Shown piece by piece: positions 41,500 through 52,047 of a stretch of 64,000 nucleotides of DNA. Source of the DNA: Devriesea agamarum. GTDB taxonomy: Bacteria; Actinomycetota; Actinomycetes; Actinomycetales; Dermabacteraceae. The notes beneath the pieces are model-generated. The model worked only from the letters and a program-made list of their open reading frames with translations. It made no database searches and had not been told where the DNA came from. Position numbers and translations under genes: made by a program. The stretch is taken from contig NZ_LN849456.1 of assembly GCF_900070355.1 (NCBI RefSeq), positions 744,001 through 808,000 on the forward strand, written 5' to 3'. Each line of letters starts with the position of its first letter. Position 1 is the first letter of the stretch.

Positions 41500-41966
41500 T
41501 GACGAATCACCTCTCTCACGCGACGTAACGAATTAGCTAGTTCCACGTCACTGTCGATAGCAAATCCGGGTTCGTAGAGACTTTCCATCACTGCACAGAT
41601 ATCTTTCATCCGCGCATCCTGTTTAATATCTTCAAGTTCTTTAACGTTCGTATTTTTGCCGCTGGTAAGCGTGACGAATCGTCGGAGCATCGCTATGAGC
41701 TCATAATGGGCCTGATCCGCCGCAAGCTCTTGACGATAGTGACGCACCCCAATATCGTTGGTCGCTCTTAAAAACTCAGCGATCAGCGCTTCATATTCAT
41801 TGGGGGCGGCGTGATACACGTGTGCCTCAGCGATCATCCGCGTCCGCCACAGGACCAAAAAGACGATGAACGAGGCAATCATTCCAATCGCTAACCCCAG
41901 TATGATCCAGACCGGTGAATACTGAGCAGGCCCCACAATCTGGGAGATATTCTCAGCGTCTCCCAC
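41484..41966 (-). CDS. Small membrane protein of the MoxR/VWA operon
   Basis: A 160-residue protein with one N-terminal helix (VWIILGLAIGMIASFIVFLVLWRT) and a helical cytoplasmic domain (AEAHVYHAAPNEYEALIAEFL to the end). I do not recognise a specific family; the position is where Bat operons often carry a DUF4381-like partner. The GTG at 41966 is chosen for its AAGGGGA site six bases upstream. It overlaps the DUF58 stop by 14 nt and the VWA start by 16 nt. Confidence 0.65.
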   Translation of the reverse strand: MGDAENISQIVGPAQYSPVWIILGLAIGMIASFIVFLVLWRTRMIAEAHVYHAAPNEYEALIAEFLRATNDIGVRHYRQELAADQAHYELIAMLRRFVTLTSGKNTNVKELEDIKQDARMKDICAVMESLYEPGFAIDSDVELANSLRRVREVIRQWSWQ

Positions 41967-42846
41967 GGCGTCCCCTTCGACCGAGTATTTTGATGATCGC
42001 GGGCACAACGTCCGACTCCCCCGAAACCAACACGTCGTCAATCCCTAATCGAACGAGCATCCCGTCGATCTGCTGCCGGCGCCGCTTTTTCCACTTTCGG
42101 ACTTCGTTCTGCACCGTCAGAGAGGAGCGCGCAAACGATGGGATATGACGTGGCAAATCAATATCCGTGACCTGACGGCGCATCGATTTAGGTTGCAAGG
42201 GATCAGCGTCGCGAACCCTAATGGTGAGCACATCGTGTCTAAATCTGAGCTTCCGTAACCGGTCATAGTCAGAAGGATGAGGATGCGCATCGTCCGTGAG
42301 AAGCACCAAAAGACTTGGTTGAGAGATGCAATAGCGGGCTTGGTCGAGGAGCCATGCGATATCTGCAGGCGGGGAACTCCACGTTGTGCTCCGCTGCACT
42401 GTTTGCAGCACCCGTTCCAGATGAGCTGTCGCCGAGCGAGCTGGCAGTGTCACCGGCGCACCGCGGTGACCAGCCACAAGGCCCACCAAATCCCCATGCC
42501 GCGAGGCCGCATAGCATATGAGGCCGGCTGCGGTCAGCATCGCATTCGATTTGACAGTGCCATCAGCCGCGGTCGCTGACATACCACTGGAGGTATCAAC
42601 TAGCAGGCAGATGTGCCTGACCCGTTGCTCGGTAAACTGCCGAATCAGCGGTTCATTCGAGCGAGCGGTGGCTTTCCAGTCGATGTCGGAAATTCGATCG
42701 CCTTGCTGATACGTACGCAGGTCATCGAAATCCTCACCGCTCCCCTTAAACAGAGACCGCCCTCGGCCCTGGATGATTCCTCGGGCGCGATAGGACGTGT
42801 GGAAATCAATTTTGGCTCGTACCCGGGTCAGCAGAGAAGTCGCCAT
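41953..42846 (-). CDS. DUF58 domain protein of the MoxR/VWA operon
   Basis: A 297-residue soluble protein. The diagnostic DUF58 block FKGSGEDFDDLRTYQQGDRISDIDWKATARSNEPLIRQF is at about 34 to 72, followed by a VWA-like fold with LLVDTSSGMSA in place of a perfect MIDAS. Such proteins sit next to MoxR ATPases in most bacteria and probably bridge the ATPase to membrane VWA proteins; the function is not settled. Ends in an Arg/Gly run (RRGRRGRR). Start lies 14 bp after the moxR stop. Composition is normal for the genome, unlike the VWA genes downstream. Confidence 0.85.
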   Translation of the reverse strand: MATSLLTRVRAKIDFHTSYRARGIIQGRGRSLFKGSGEDFDDLRTYQQGDRISDIDWKATARSNEPLIRQFTEQRVRHICLLVDTSSGMSATAADGTVKSNAMLTAAGLICYAASRHGDLVGLVAGHRGAPVTLPARSATAHLERVLQTVQRSTTWSSPPADIAWLLDQARYCISQPSLLVLLTDDAHPHPSDYDRLRKLRFRHDVLTIRVRDADPLQPKSMRRQVTDIDLPRHIPSFARSSLTVQNEVRKWKKRRRQQIDGMLVRLGIDDVLVSGESDVVPAIIKILGRRGRRGRR

Positions 42847-42860
42847 GTCACAGACTCGCC

Positions 42861-44012
42861 TCAGGGCGCCGGAACGGTGGTAAAGACGGTGTCGATAATA
42901 TCCTCGGTTGTTTGTCCCGCCGCTAGGGCATCGAAAGTCAGGACCAACCGATGGCGCAGCACACTGTGCCGCATTGCCCGTATGTCATCGGGAACGACAT
43001 AATCTCGTCCGCACAACAGGGCATATGCCTGCCCGATTCGCATCAGAGCGAGCGATCCACGAGGGGATGCACCCACCCGCACAGACTGGTCAATGTTTCG
43101 CACCGGACGCGGGCCCGATCCGCGGGTAGTGAAAATCAGGTCCACCACGTACCGCTTAATCTCCGGGTGCACATACACAGCATTGACGGTTCTTTGAAGA
43201 AACAAGACATCGTCCATCGTCACGGAATCAACCGCCTGTTCAGGCGCCTGGAGCCGGCCCTCCGTGGATCGATCGAGGATCTCATGCTCTTCAGCAGGCT
43301 GAGGGTAGGTGAGCACTTCCTTGATCAAAAATCGGTCCATCTGCGCTTCAGGAAGAACATACGTGCCTTCCTCTTCAATCGGGTTTTGCGTAGCCAACAC
43401 CATAAAAGGATCGGGAAGCCGATAGATCTCTCCGCCGATAGAGGTTTGTTTCTCCTGCATGGCTTCGAGCATCGCCGACTGAGTTTTAGCGCTAGAACGG
43501 TTGATCTCGTCGAGCAGCACCACATTGGCGTGCACCGGACCGAGCTGAGTCGTAAAATTTCCGGTCCGATAATTGAAAATCTGGGTGCCGATAATGTCGT
43601 TCGGCATTAAGTCAGGCGTGCACTGGATCCGATGAAAGGTCCCCCCGATGGCAGTTGCTAGGGCCTGAGCAGCTGTCGTTTTCGCAAGGCCAGGCACAGA
43701 CTCCATCAAAACGTGACCTTTAGCTGCCAAGGTGGTCAACAGAGCAACGCGCAAGTTTTCCTGTCCGACCACCCGAGATGCGAACACCCGAGAAATTGTG
43801 CGCGTAATCTCAACGGCTCGTTCCAGGTCCTCCGGCGGCACCGCGTGATGGCGAGTGATCTTTGCTGGCTTCGGCAGGACGATATCCACGCGAGACGGCC
43901 TGGTTTTCCCCTCGCGAAGTGCCCGATTATCCTCCTGAGACACCCCGCGGCCATCGCGGGCGGGTTCCTTGCCCGAACTCGTCGACGAATCGCCGACAAC
44001 CACCGAATCCAT
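42861..44012 (-). CDS. MoxR-family AAA+ ATPase
   Basis: A 383-residue AAA+ ATPase. A hydrophilic N-terminal extension of about 55 residues precedes the core: Walker A ESVPGLAKTTAAQ, Walker B VVLLDEINRSSAKTQSAMLEAM, sensor 1 VLATQNPIEEEG, and GASPRGSLALMRI in the lid. MoxR proteins act as chaperones with VWA proteins, for example assembling metalloenzymes or responding to stress. It is first in the operon with DUF58, two VWA genes and a TPR gene, and divergent from glgX by 76 bp. Confidence 0.92.
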   Translation of the reverse strand: MDSVVVGDSSTSSGKEPARDGRGVSQEDNRALREGKTRPSRVDIVLPKPAKITRHHAVPPEDLERAVEITRTISRVFASRVVGQENLRVALLTTLAAKGHVLMESVPGLAKTTAAQALATAIGGTFHRIQCTPDLMPNDIIGTQIFNYRTGNFTTQLGPVHANVVLLDEINRSSAKTQSAMLEAMQEKQTSIGGEIYRLPDPFMVLATQNPIEEEGTYVLPEAQMDRFLIKEVLTYPQPAEEHEILDRSTEGRLQAPEQAVDSVTMDDVLFLQRTVNAVYVHPEIKRYVVDLIFTTRGSGPRPVRNIDQSVRVGASPRGSLALMRIGQAYALLCGRDYVVPDDIRAMRHSVLRHRLVLTFDALAAGQTTEDIIDTVFTTVPAP

Positions 44013-44088
44013 AGGTAATGACTCTCCCGTTTGGTCGGGTTCTTATGACTGGTCCTGATCCTAACCCGCCCAATGCAATGATGTTCCG

Positions 44089-46329
44089 GTGTCATCATGC
44101 GCGAGTAGCTCTCCTCTCCATCCACCGCTGGGGCTCACCATCGATTCCGCTGGCCGGGGGACATTCGCAGTAGCGGCCCCGCGAGCCCAAGCAGTTGACC
44201 TGTGCATTATGAGGTCAGGCACCGAGCATAGAGTTCGGTTGCAGCAGTACTGGGACGGTGTGTGGTGGGACGAGGTCGAAGGCATGTCTCCCGGCACCCA
44301 TTACGGAATTCGAGCGCATGGCCGCTGGGATCCATCCGCGGGTTTTTGGTACAACCCACATAAATTGCTCGTTGATCCGTATACCCGCGGGGTCTCTCAC
44401 GTCTCAACATTGCTGGCCTCCATGTTTTCTACCCCAGTCGACTCCATGTTGCGACCGAGCTCCTGGGATCCAGATCCCGTCGATAACGGCGATCACATGG
44501 TGCACTCGGTCGTCGTGAGCAACACGTTTGATTGGAACGGGGACGCTCCTGTGCGCATTCCCTGGCGGGACACCGTGATTTATGAGCTACATGTTCGCGG
44601 TTTCACCCGTCAGTTACAGGCGCTTCCCGCCGCGCTACGAGGCACCTACGCAGGCTTAGGGCACGAGGCAGTGACCTCGTATCTCCGAGACCTCGGAGTG
44701 ACCACCGTCGAGTTATTGCCGATGCACGCCATGATGGACGAAGCGCATCTGGTCCGATGCGGCCTCACCAACTACTGGGGATACAACACCCTGGGGTTTT
44801 TCGCTCCCAACCCGCAGTACGCAACTCAAGCGGCTCAACGCGGCGGGGCCCAAGCTGTGGTCCACGAGTTCAAAACCATGGTGGCGTCCCTGCACGCCGC
44901 GGGTATTGAAGTGGTGCTGGACGTAGTCTACAACCACACCGCAGAAGCGGGCGCGCAGGGACCGACGCTATCTTTGCGGGGGTTGGATACCCTCGAGTAT
45001 TACCGCGTGAACGGTGGCAATTTCGATGACGTCACCGGAGTCGGAAACACCGTGAATGTTCAGTCGCATCATGTGCGGCGATTGATTTTGGACTCTTTGC
45101 GGTACTGGGTGGAGCAATGTCATATCGACGGGTTCCGATTTGACCTCGCAACAGCGCTCGGCCGCGGGGAGCGCGACTTCCGTCCCGATCACCCGCTGCT
45201 AGCTGCTATCCAAACGGATCCTGTGCTCAGTCAGGTCAAACTGATCGCTGAACCGTGGGATATCGGCTGGGATGGCTGGCAAACAGGACGATTCCCAACA
45301 CCGTTTGCCCAATGGAACGACCATTTCCGTGACGATACCCGCACCTTCTGGCTCGAGCGGCCTGCTGCGCGACAACGCGGAGAAGACGATGGGTTCGGCG
45401 GAGTGCGTGACCTCGCGACGCGCCTGGCCGGCTCAGCTGATTTGTTTACGTGCGGCGATCCGGCTGGCCTGCCGTCAGGACGCCATATGCGCACCCCCTA
45501 TGCGTCGGTCAATTTCGTGACCGCGCACGACGGCTTCACCCTGTATGACTTAACGGCGTACGAGCGCAAACATAACGAAGCGAACGGGGAAGACAACCGG
45601 GACGGTAGCAGCTCCAACCGGTCCTACAATCACGGCGTCGAAGGGGAGCCTTCCGATCTGTCCGATGAGGTAAGGCATGACCTCATGCGGCGCCGGTCTC
45701 GATCAGCTCGAAACCTCATGGCTACTCTGCTGCTGAGTGCAGGCACACCGATGCTGACGGCGGGCGACGAAGTGCTGCGCACACAGCGCGGGAACAATAA
45801 CGCGTACTGTCTCGATAACGAGACCACCTGGGTTGCCTGGGACCATACTGAGCTGCAAAAAGATTTCAGGGCTACGGTGCGTGAGCTTCTGGCTATCCGT
45901 CGTCGATACCCGCAGTTACGGCCTGAAACGTTCCTGAGGGACGCGCGCAATGGGTCGGACGGTCCGCGATCCGTAGCTTGGTTTGATGAACGTGGAGATC
46001 GGATGAGCCATGAGTCCTGGGCCGATCCCCGTCGCAACACACTGATTGCGCTGCTTCCTGGCATGCCACTGCCCATTTCCACAGTTTCAGCACCCCGAGT
46101 AGATAGGGACGGGTTTGCAGAGATTCCCTACCGCAGTCTTCTGCTGATCATGCACGGAGGTCATGAACCATGCCGCGTGATTCTGCCACCGGCTCCGTGG
46201 ACCGATAGCGTCGCTCGGGTTGTTTTTGCATCCGAACCTACTGGGCAGTTAACAAACGGTCGCATTATCGAATCGGCGATCGATATGCCCGGGCCCAGCA
46301 TCGTTGTTCTTGAGCTGCCGGGCACCTGA
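44089..46329 (+). CDS. glgX: Glycogen debranching enzyme (GlgX type)
   Basis: A 746-residue GH13 isoamylase-type enzyme that cuts alpha-1,6 branches from glycogen limit dextrins. It has an N-terminal CBM48 domain (to about 150), and the GH13 barrel with DVVYNHTAE, the nucleophile Asp in GFRFDLATALGR, the acid Glu in LIAEPWDIG and the VTAHDGFTLYDL block, then a C-terminal beta domain. The GTG at 44089 has no Shine-Dalgarno site; AATGAT six bases upstream may be a -10 for a leaderless mRNA. It heads a glgX-glgE-glgB run on the plus strand. Confidence 0.93.
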   Translation: MSSCASSSPLHPPLGLTIDSAGRGTFAVAAPRAQAVDLCIMRSGTEHRVRLQQYWDGVWWDEVEGMSPGTHYGIRAHGRWDPSAGFWYNPHKLLVDPYTRGVSHVSTLLASMFSTPVDSMLRPSSWDPDPVDNGDHMVHSVVVSNTFDWNGDAPVRIPWRDTVIYELHVRGFTRQLQALPAALRGTYAGLGHEAVTSYLRDLGVTTVELLPMHAMMDEAHLVRCGLTNYWGYNTLGFFAPNPQYATQAAQRGGAQAVVHEFKTMVASLHAAGIEVVLDVVYNHTAEAGAQGPTLSLRGLDTLEYYRVNGGNFDDVTGVGNTVNVQSHHVRRLILDSLRYWVEQCHIDGFRFDLATALGRGERDFRPDHPLLAAIQTDPVLSQVKLIAEPWDIGWDGWQTGRFPTPFAQWNDHFRDDTRTFWLERPAARQRGEDDGFGGVRDLATRLAGSADLFTCGDPAGLPSGRHMRTPYASVNFVTAHDGFTLYDLTAYERKHNEANGEDNRDGSSSNRSYNHGVEGEPSDLSDEVRHDLMRRRSRSARNLMATLLLSAGTPMLTAGDEVLRTQRGNNNAYCLDNETTWVAWDHTELQKDFRATVRELLAIRRRYPQLRPETFLRDARNGSDGPRSVAWFDERGDRMSHESWADPRRNTLIALLPGMPLPISTVSAPRVDRDGFAEIPYRSLLLIMHGGHEPCRVILPPAPWTDSVARVVFASEPTGQLTNGRIIESAIDMPGPSIVVLELPGT

Positions 46330-46374
46330 TCTGATCGCCGCCCTGGCCTCACCGCACCCTGATCTGATCGCCGC
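46325..46374 (+). repeat. 17-bp direct repeat after glgX
   Basis: CCTGATCTGATCGCCGC occurs at 46325-46341 and again at 46358-46374, 33 bp apart. The first copy overlaps the glgX stop codon. It looks like a local duplication of the gene end. The rest of the 242-bp gap before glgE shows no gene. Confidence 0.7.
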
Positions 46375-46571
46375 AGAGAACAGCAACAATCACAGAGAAC
46401 ATCGGGAAGAACAGGACTGCATACCCGTAGTCCCTTCGCCGGAGGTATCAACCCAGTAGGCTTAAAGCACTGCTGCTAAAGGCCCCGCTGAGGTAGGCCA
46501 GATGCTGCAGTTCGGTGGTGCGAGCCAAGGTCGATCACCGGCGGGACAACGTAGCCGAGGGGCTCATACCG

Positions 46572-48707
46572 ATGAGAGGCAACATGATGAACCGAGCTGT
46601 TCACGGCATTGCGGTCGGTACCGAGCCGGATAATGGGGTCAACTCGAATAGCGGCAAAGAGTTGAAGAGTGCCAGCAGCTTAAACAGCGGCATCGGACGA
46701 ATTCCGATTGTCAAGCATTCCCCGTGGGTTGATCACGGTCGCTTTCCCGCCTCGTGTGTCGCGGGGGAAACTATCCCCGTCACAGCAACTGTGTTCCGAG
46801 AAGGCCACGACGCTCTCGGAGTGCAGGTCGTTTTGTCTGACCCCGACGGCAAGGAACACTCTCGCCTCCCCTTGACCTGTTCCAATCCTGGCCTGGATTA
46901 TTGGGAAGGGCACGCGCGCCCTGACCGCGAAGGCCATTGGACACTCACGATTGAGTCCTTCAGCTCCCCCTACGACACCTGGCGACATGACGCGCCAATC
47001 AAGGTGTCCGCAGGCCAAGACGTCGAGTTGATGTTGCTTGAGGGGGTGCGGCTGCTACAGCGAGTTGTCGATGAACACCACCGTGGCCTGCGCCCCCAAC
47101 AAGACCGGGTACTCGCACAGGCCGCTATCGACTGCCTACGCAGCACTTCGCTCCCGCCCGAAGCACGCCTGGCCCCCGCAATCGCCGCCGATATGGCCGC
47201 CGCAATGCGCCAACGCCCGCTGCGCGATGGAGTGACCTACTCTGAGCCGACCCACCTCATCGTCCATCGTCAGCGCGCCCTGTTCGGCTCCTGGTACGAG
47301 ATTTTCCCGCGCTCGATCGGGGCCCGGTTTTCCCCCGACGACGGGGGCTGGGTATCGGGAACGCTGCGCACCGCAGCCAACGATCTGCCTCGAATCGCCG
47401 ATATGGGCTTTGACGTGGTCTACCTGACGCCCATCCATCCGATCGGCACGACGTTTCGCAAAGGACGCAACAACACTTTAGAAGCCGTCGATGGTGACCC
47501 GGGTTCGCCATATGCGATCGGCTCCCCCGACGGCGGTCACGATGCGATCCACCCCGATCTTGGGACGATGGAAGACTTTCGGTTTTTTGTCTCCCGGGCC
47601 CGCGAACTCGGTCTCGAAGTCGCGCTCGATCTCGCCTTGCAGTGTTCGCCAGATCATCCGTGGGTGCAGGAGCATCCCGAGTGGTTTACCGTGCGGGCTG
47701 ATGGCACTATCGCCTACGCCGAAAACCCGCCCAAAAAGTATCAAGACATCTACCCCTTGAGTTTCGACACGGACTATGAGGGGCTGTATTGCGCTATCCG
47801 CGATGTTCTGGACATGTGGGTTGAGGCTGGGGTAACGGCGTTCCGCGTCGATAATCCGCATACCAAACCGGTCCGTTTTTGGGAGCAGCTGCTGGCGGAG
47901 TTCGATGAGCGACATCCGCAGGTGCTGTTCCTCGCCGAAGCATTCACCCGCCCCGCCATGATGCATACCCTGGGTAAGGTCGGATTCCACCAGTCCTACA
48001 CTTACTTCACATGGCGGCACACCCCGTCTGAACTGCGTGAATACTTAGAAGAACTGGTTGCCGCCGCCCCGTATATGCGGCCCAGCTTCTGGCCCACCAC
48101 GCACGACATTCTCACGCCCTTTATGTCGTACGGCGGAATGAATGCTTTCCGCCTGCGCGCTGTGCTTGCTGCAACCCTGGTCCCTACCTGGGGTGTGTAC
48201 AGCGGCTACGAGCTCATCGAATCTGTTCCTCGGCCCGGTGTGGAGGAACAGATCGATAACGAAAAGTACGAATACAAACCGCGAGATTTCGAGAGCGCGT
48301 TGCGCACGGGACGTTCCTTGCAACCGCTGATCACGCAGCTCAATCACATCCGGCGAGCCCACCCGGCGCTCCAAACCCTCACCACGATCAGATTCCATCG
48401 GGCAGACCATCCAGGACTCATCGTGTTCTCCAAGCACCTAGATGCCCAGGCCTCGCCGTCAGGCCACAGCGACACCGTCCTTGTTGTATGCATGACGGAG
48501 CACCATGGCGAGGCCTACAGCTCGCTACACCTCGACCTGGATTCACTCGGCCTTCCTCCGGGCGCCGACTTTGACGTGGAGGACCTGCTCACCGGCGAAC
48601 GATTCCACTGGACCGCTGACCCCTTTGTCATTTTGTCCGCCGACCACCGACCAGCACATATTCTGCGCATCGTACGAATCGAGGAGGATTCCCATGACGA
48701 ACGATGA
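46572..48707 (+). CDS. glgE: Alpha-1,4-glucan:maltose-1-phosphate maltosyltransferase
   Basis: A 711-residue GH13 enzyme extending alpha-1,4-glucan with maltosyl units from maltose 1-phosphate. The N-terminal beta domain and helical insert (about 140 to 230, [15 protein letters not shown]) are typical of GlgE. The barrel has [13 protein letters not shown], the nucleophile Asp in [12 protein letters not shown], acid Glu in FLAEAFTRP and [10 protein letters not shown]. The start is uncertain: the ATG at 46572 (used here), the ATG pair at 46584, or a GTG at 46515. The C terminus overlaps the glgB start by 14 nt. treS and pep2, which make maltose 1-phosphate, are not in the window. Confidence 0.92.
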   Translation: MRGNMMNRAVHGIAVGTEPDNGVNSNSGKELKSASSLNSGIGRIPIVKHSPWVDHGRFPASCVAGETIPVTATVFREGHDALGVQVVLSDPDGKEHSRLPLTCSNPGLDYWEGHARPDREGHWTLTIESFSSPYDTWRHDAPIKVSAGQDVELMLLEGVRLLQRVVDEHHRGLRPQQDRVLAQAAIDCLRSTSLPPEARLAPAIAADMAAAMRQRPLRDGVTYSEPTHLIVHRQRALFGSWYEIFPRSIGARFSPDDGGWVSGTLRTAANDLPRIADMGFDVVYLTPIHPIGTTFRKGRNNTLEAVDGDPGSPYAIGSPDGGHDAIHPDLGTMEDFRFFVSRARELGLEVALDLALQCSPDHPWVQEHPEWFTVRADGTIAYAENPPKKYQDIYPLSFDTDYEGLYCAIRDVLDMWVEAGVTAFRVDNPHTKPVRFWEQLLAEFDERHPQVLFLAEAFTRPAMMHTLGKVGFHQSYTYFTWRHTPSELREYLEELVAAAPYMRPSFWPTTHDILTPFMSYGGMNAFRLRAVLAATLVPTWGVYSGYELIESVPRPGVEEQIDNEKYEYKPRDFESALRTGRSLQPLITQLNHIRRAHPALQTLTTIRFHRADHPGLIVFSKHLDAQASPSGHSDTVLVVCMTEHHGEAYSSLHLDLDSLGLPPGADFDVEDLLTGERFHWTADPFVILSADHRPAHILRIVRIEEDSHDER

Positions 48708-50988
48708 CACCCGCCATACGGCGTCAAAGGCCGAGCAGAGAATCGAAGCCGGGGCCCCCATCATGCCCGCCAGCCAGCATGTGCTCGGTTCCGTCGCCAC
48801 GGGTTCCTATCACGATCCGCATTCCGTGCTCGGTGTCCACCGCTACAAAACCGGCGTGACATTGCGGGTGCTCGCGCCCTTGGCACACGCAGTCGAGGTG
48901 GTTCTACCCGGGTCCGTTGAGAACAGCACCCAGGGAATATCGGATGGCCCTGGGGACAGAGTTATCCCGCTGGAGCACGAATACGACGGTATTTGGGTGG
49001 TTGCGCTCACCTCCGATTGGATTGATCAGTACCGCGTGAGAATCACCTGGGCACCCGGGCACGATCCGGTCTTGATCGAGGACCCCTACCGTTTCTTACC
49101 CACCGTCGGAGAACTGGATCTGCACCTGATCGCGGAAGGCCGCCATGAGGAACTCTGGCGCGCGCTCGGTGCCCGCACCATGCGTCACGGCGGTGTCGAG
49201 GGCACCTCATTTACCGTGTGGGCTCCTAATGCTCAAGCGGTGCAGGTGATTGGCTCATTTAACGGCTGGGACGGGCGACGCCATTGCATGCGCACCTTGG
49301 GCTCCAGCGGGGTGTGGGAGCTTTTCATCCCGGGTGTTGGCAACGGCACCGTCTACAAACTGCGCATCCTGGGACCGGATGGGACCTGGCGCGACAAAGC
49401 CGATCCCATGGCGCGGCACACCGAGGTCCCTCCGGCGACCGGCAGTGTTGTGGTGACGTCCGAGTTCACCTGGAATGACAACGAGTATTTGATCGCCCGG
49501 GCGGACCGCGACCCCCACACGTCACGGATGTCGGTTTATGAGGTGCACCTCGGTTCCTGGCGACCCGGTCTGGATTACCGGCAGCTTGCCGACGAGCTGG
49601 TGGAGTATGTGACCGATCTTGGTTTCACTCATGTCGAGTTTCTCCCGGTCGCTGAGCATCCGTTCGGTGGTTCCTGGGGCTACCAGGTGACCTCCTACTA
49701 CGCACCAACGTCCCGTTTTGGTTCCCCAGATGACTTCCGCTACCTCATTGATGCGCTGCATCGCGCTAATATCGGCGTCATTTTGGACTGGGTCCCAGCC
49801 CATTTCCCGAAGGACGAATGGGCCCTAGCCCGTTTTGACGGCACCTGTCTATACGAGCATCCAGATCCTCGCCGCGGTGAACACCCGGATTGGGGAACTC
49901 TGATCTTCGATGTCGGCCGCCGCGAAGTGCGCAACTTCCTGGTTGCTAACGCCTGTTACTGGCTCGAAGAGTTCCACATTGACGGCCTGCGCGTCGATGC
50001 CGTGGCCTCCATGCTGTATCTCGACTATTCGCGGGCCGATGGCCAGTGGCTACCAAATATTCACGGCGGCCGAGAGAACCTTGAAGCCATTGACTTCCTC
50101 CAGGAAGTCAACGCGACCGTGTATAAACGCGTTCCAGGCGTAGTGATGATCGCCGAGGAGTCCACCTCGTTCCCAGGCGTTACTAAACCTACGGATGCGG
50201 GCGGTCTCGGCTTTGGCTTGAAGTGGAACATGGGATGGATGCACGACACGCTCAGTTACATCGGAACGGACCCGGTGCATCGCCAGTACCATCACAATGA
50301 GCTGACTTTCTCCATGGTCTACCAGTACTCGGAGAACTTCATCCTGCCGATTAGTCACGACGAAGTGGTGCACGGCAAAGCCTCACTTTTGCGTAAAACT
50401 CCCGGCGATGAGTGGCAGCAACACGCCACACTGCGCGCTTACCTCGCCTTCATGTGGACTCACCCCGGCAAGCAGTTGCTGTTTATGGGCTCTGAGTTCG
50501 CACAGGGAACCGAGTGGTCAGAAACCCTCGGCCTGCAATGGTGGCTCTTGGATTACCCCCTTCACCGCGGGGCACAGCAGCTGGTTCGCGATTTGAATCG
50601 ACTTGAACGCGAGCAGCCCGCCCTGTGGGCGCTTGATCATGATCCCGCCGGTTTTGAATGGTTAATTTCCGACGACTCCGGTCAAAATGTACTGGTGTTT
50701 TTGCGTAAAGACGATGATGGCAACTGCGCCCTGGTCGCGGTGAACTTCTCGTCGGTCCCCTGGCATGATTACCACGTTCCCCTGCCCGAAGGCGGGGAAT
50801 GGGTTGAAGTGCTCAACACCGATGCTCCCGTGTATGGCGGAGGCGGCGTAGGGAATCTGGGACGTATTCACGCCGAGGGCATGGGGATGTATGGTCGTCC
50901 CTGCTCAGCACGGCTTAGCCTGCCCCCGCTCGGGGCCGTGGTGTTCGTTCCAGCCCGACAGAGCAACTCCTCGCAGAGCACGTTGTAA
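48694..50988 (+). CDS. glgB: 1,4-alpha-glucan branching enzyme
   Basis: A 764-residue branching enzyme adding alpha-1,6 links. N-terminal CBM48-type domains ([37 protein letters not shown]) precede the GH13 barrel with [10 protein letters not shown], nucleophile Asp in [17 protein letters not shown], acid Glu in [14 protein letters not shown] and [16 protein letters not shown], then a C-terminal beta domain. The ATG at 48694 is fixed by a GAGGAGG site. It overlaps glgE, so the two are translated together, consistent with joint alpha-glucan synthesis. Confidence 0.97.
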   Translation: MTNDDTRHTASKAEQRIEAGAPIMPASQHVLGSVATGSYHDPHSVLGVHRYKTGVTLRVLAPLAHAVEVVLPGSVENSTQGISDGPGDRVIPLEHEYDGIWVVALTSDWIDQYRVRITWAPGHDPVLIEDPYRFLPTVGELDLHLIAEGRHEELWRALGARTMRHGGVEGTSFTVWAPNAQAVQVIGSFNGWDGRRHCMRTLGSSGVWELFIPGVGNGTVYKLRILGPDGTWRDKADPMARHTEVPPATGSVVVTSEFTWNDNEYLIARADRDPHTSRMSVYEVHLGSWRPGLDYRQLADELVEYVTDLGFTHVEFLPVAEHPFGGSWGYQVTSYYAPTSRFGSPDDFRYLIDALHRANIGVILDWVPAHFPKDEWALARFDGTCLYEHPDPRRGEHPDWGTLIFDVGRREVRNFLVANACYWLEEFHIDGLRVDAVASMLYLDYSRADGQWLPNIHGGRENLEAIDFLQEVNATVYKRVPGVVMIAEESTSFPGVTKPTDAGGLGFGLKWNMGWMHDTLSYIGTDPVHRQYHHNELTFSMVYQYSENFILPISHDEVVHGKASLLRKTPGDEWQQHATLRAYLAFMWTHPGKQLLFMGSEFAQGTEWSETLGLQWWLLDYPLHRGAQQLVRDLNRLEREQPALWALDHDPAGFEWLISDDSGQNVLVFLRKDDDGNCALVAVNFSSVPWHDYHVPLPEGGEWVEVLNTDAPVYGGGGVGNLGRIHAEGMGMYGRPCSARLSLPPLGAVVFVPARQSNSSQSTL

Positions 50989-51027
50989 CACCCCACCAAC
51001 TGCGCTCAACCTCAAAAGATCGCAGAA

Positions 51028-51069
51028 CATGACGGCCCGTCTCAGCACTACGCGAGACGGGCCGTCATG
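51028..51069. terminator. 16-bp perfect hairpin between convergent glgB and the TPR/thioredoxin gene
   Basis: CATGACGGCCCGTCTC (51028-51043) and its exact complement (51054-51069) form a 16-bp perfect stem with a 10-nt loop, 40 bp after glgB. There is no strong T-run on the plus strand; on the minus strand a TTTTGA lies further on. Most likely it is a two-way terminator. Confidence 0.65.
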
Positions 51070-51153
51070 CTATAGGTAGGTTGTGGCGTTATAGATACGG
51101 GGAAATCCGGGGTCGCGATCTACCCTCACCAACTACCTGACCTCAGCATGAGC

Positions 51154-52047
51154 TCAGAATAAAAGCGACCCGAGCTTACGGCGTGCAGCAGCCACCCGAG
51201 GATCCTGGGCACCGGTGATCTCGAAGTAATCCAAAAGGCGTGTCTTCACCTCATCGCGGCGGTCCGTATCACCTGCACGCACCGCATCGCGAGTTAGATC
51301 CAGCAGCCGAGCGAAGGCGTCCTCAACATGCCCACCCAACAGGTCAAGATCTGCCACCGTCAGCTGCGCATCGAGATCAAGAGGATTCTCCGCAGCTGCC
51401 TGGCGCGCCGACGCCGCATCCAATTCCTCCGTACGCTGCATGAGGCGGACACTGGCAAGACCAGCCTTCGCTTCGCTATCCGCCGGATTTTCCGCAAGTG
51501 CTTCCTCATACGCGGCAATGGCAGCCGGAATATCCGAGCGTTCAATTGCATCGACAGCCGCCTGATGCAGCGGCGGTAATTCAGGCTCTGCGTCCTGCGG
51601 AACACCAGACGTATCCAGGCCCTGTTCGGCAGCAAGCCGTACCACTTCGTCAATAACCGGGGCGAGCTGATCCCGTCCGTGTGCCCCCTGGAACAGCGGT
51701 TGCACCTGACCTGCGGTAATCAGCATGGTGGTCGGCAGCTGTTGCGGCCTCAAAGCAGCGGCGACACGCGGATCCTTATCGGCATCCACCACTCCAAGCG
51801 TGATCGCCCCGTTTTTCGCTGCCACCAGGTCACGCATGGTAGCCAGAAAATCATCGTTGCCCGGGACACGCGAGGACGTCACCACGACCAGCAGGGCACG
51901 ACGCTTAGTTTCTTCCACCACCTTTGGCAGCGTGGTTTCGTTGATCTCCACCTCGTAGGAACTGGACGACGCTAACGAACTTGCGCCCTCCGCGTTTGCA
52001 GGATTCTTCAGCGAGGCAAGGTCAATAAGGCCGTACGGATCGGTCAT
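51154..52047 (-). CDS. Thioredoxin-fold protein with TPR region (YbbN/CnoX-like)
   Basis: A 297-residue cytoplasmic protein. The thioredoxin-like domain (about 35 to 140) keeps LLVVVTSSRVPGNDDFLATMRDLVA and GVVDADKDPRVAAALRPQQLPTTMLI, but the active-site CxxC is replaced (SSRVPG), so it has no redox centre. The C-terminal half carries TPR-like helices (ERSDIPAAIAAYEEALAENPADSEAKAGLASVRLM). In E. coli CnoX (YbbN) acts as a holdase and hands clients to chaperones; a related role is likely. The ATG at 52047 has GGAG seven bases upstream. Followed by the glgB-side hairpin. Confidence 0.85.
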   Translation of the reverse strand: MTDPYGLIDLASLKNPANAEGASSLASSSSYEVEINETTLPKVVEETKRRALLVVVTSSRVPGNDDFLATMRDLVAAKNGAITLGVVDADKDPRVAAALRPQQLPTTMLITAGQVQPLFQGAHGRDQLAPVIDEVVRLAAEQGLDTSGVPQDAEPELPPLHQAAVDAIERSDIPAAIAAYEEALAENPADSEAKAGLASVRLMQRTEELDAASARQAAAENPLDLDAQLTVADLDLLGGHVEDAFARLLDLTRDAVRAGDTDRRDEVKTRLLDYFEITGAQDPRVAAARRKLGSLLF

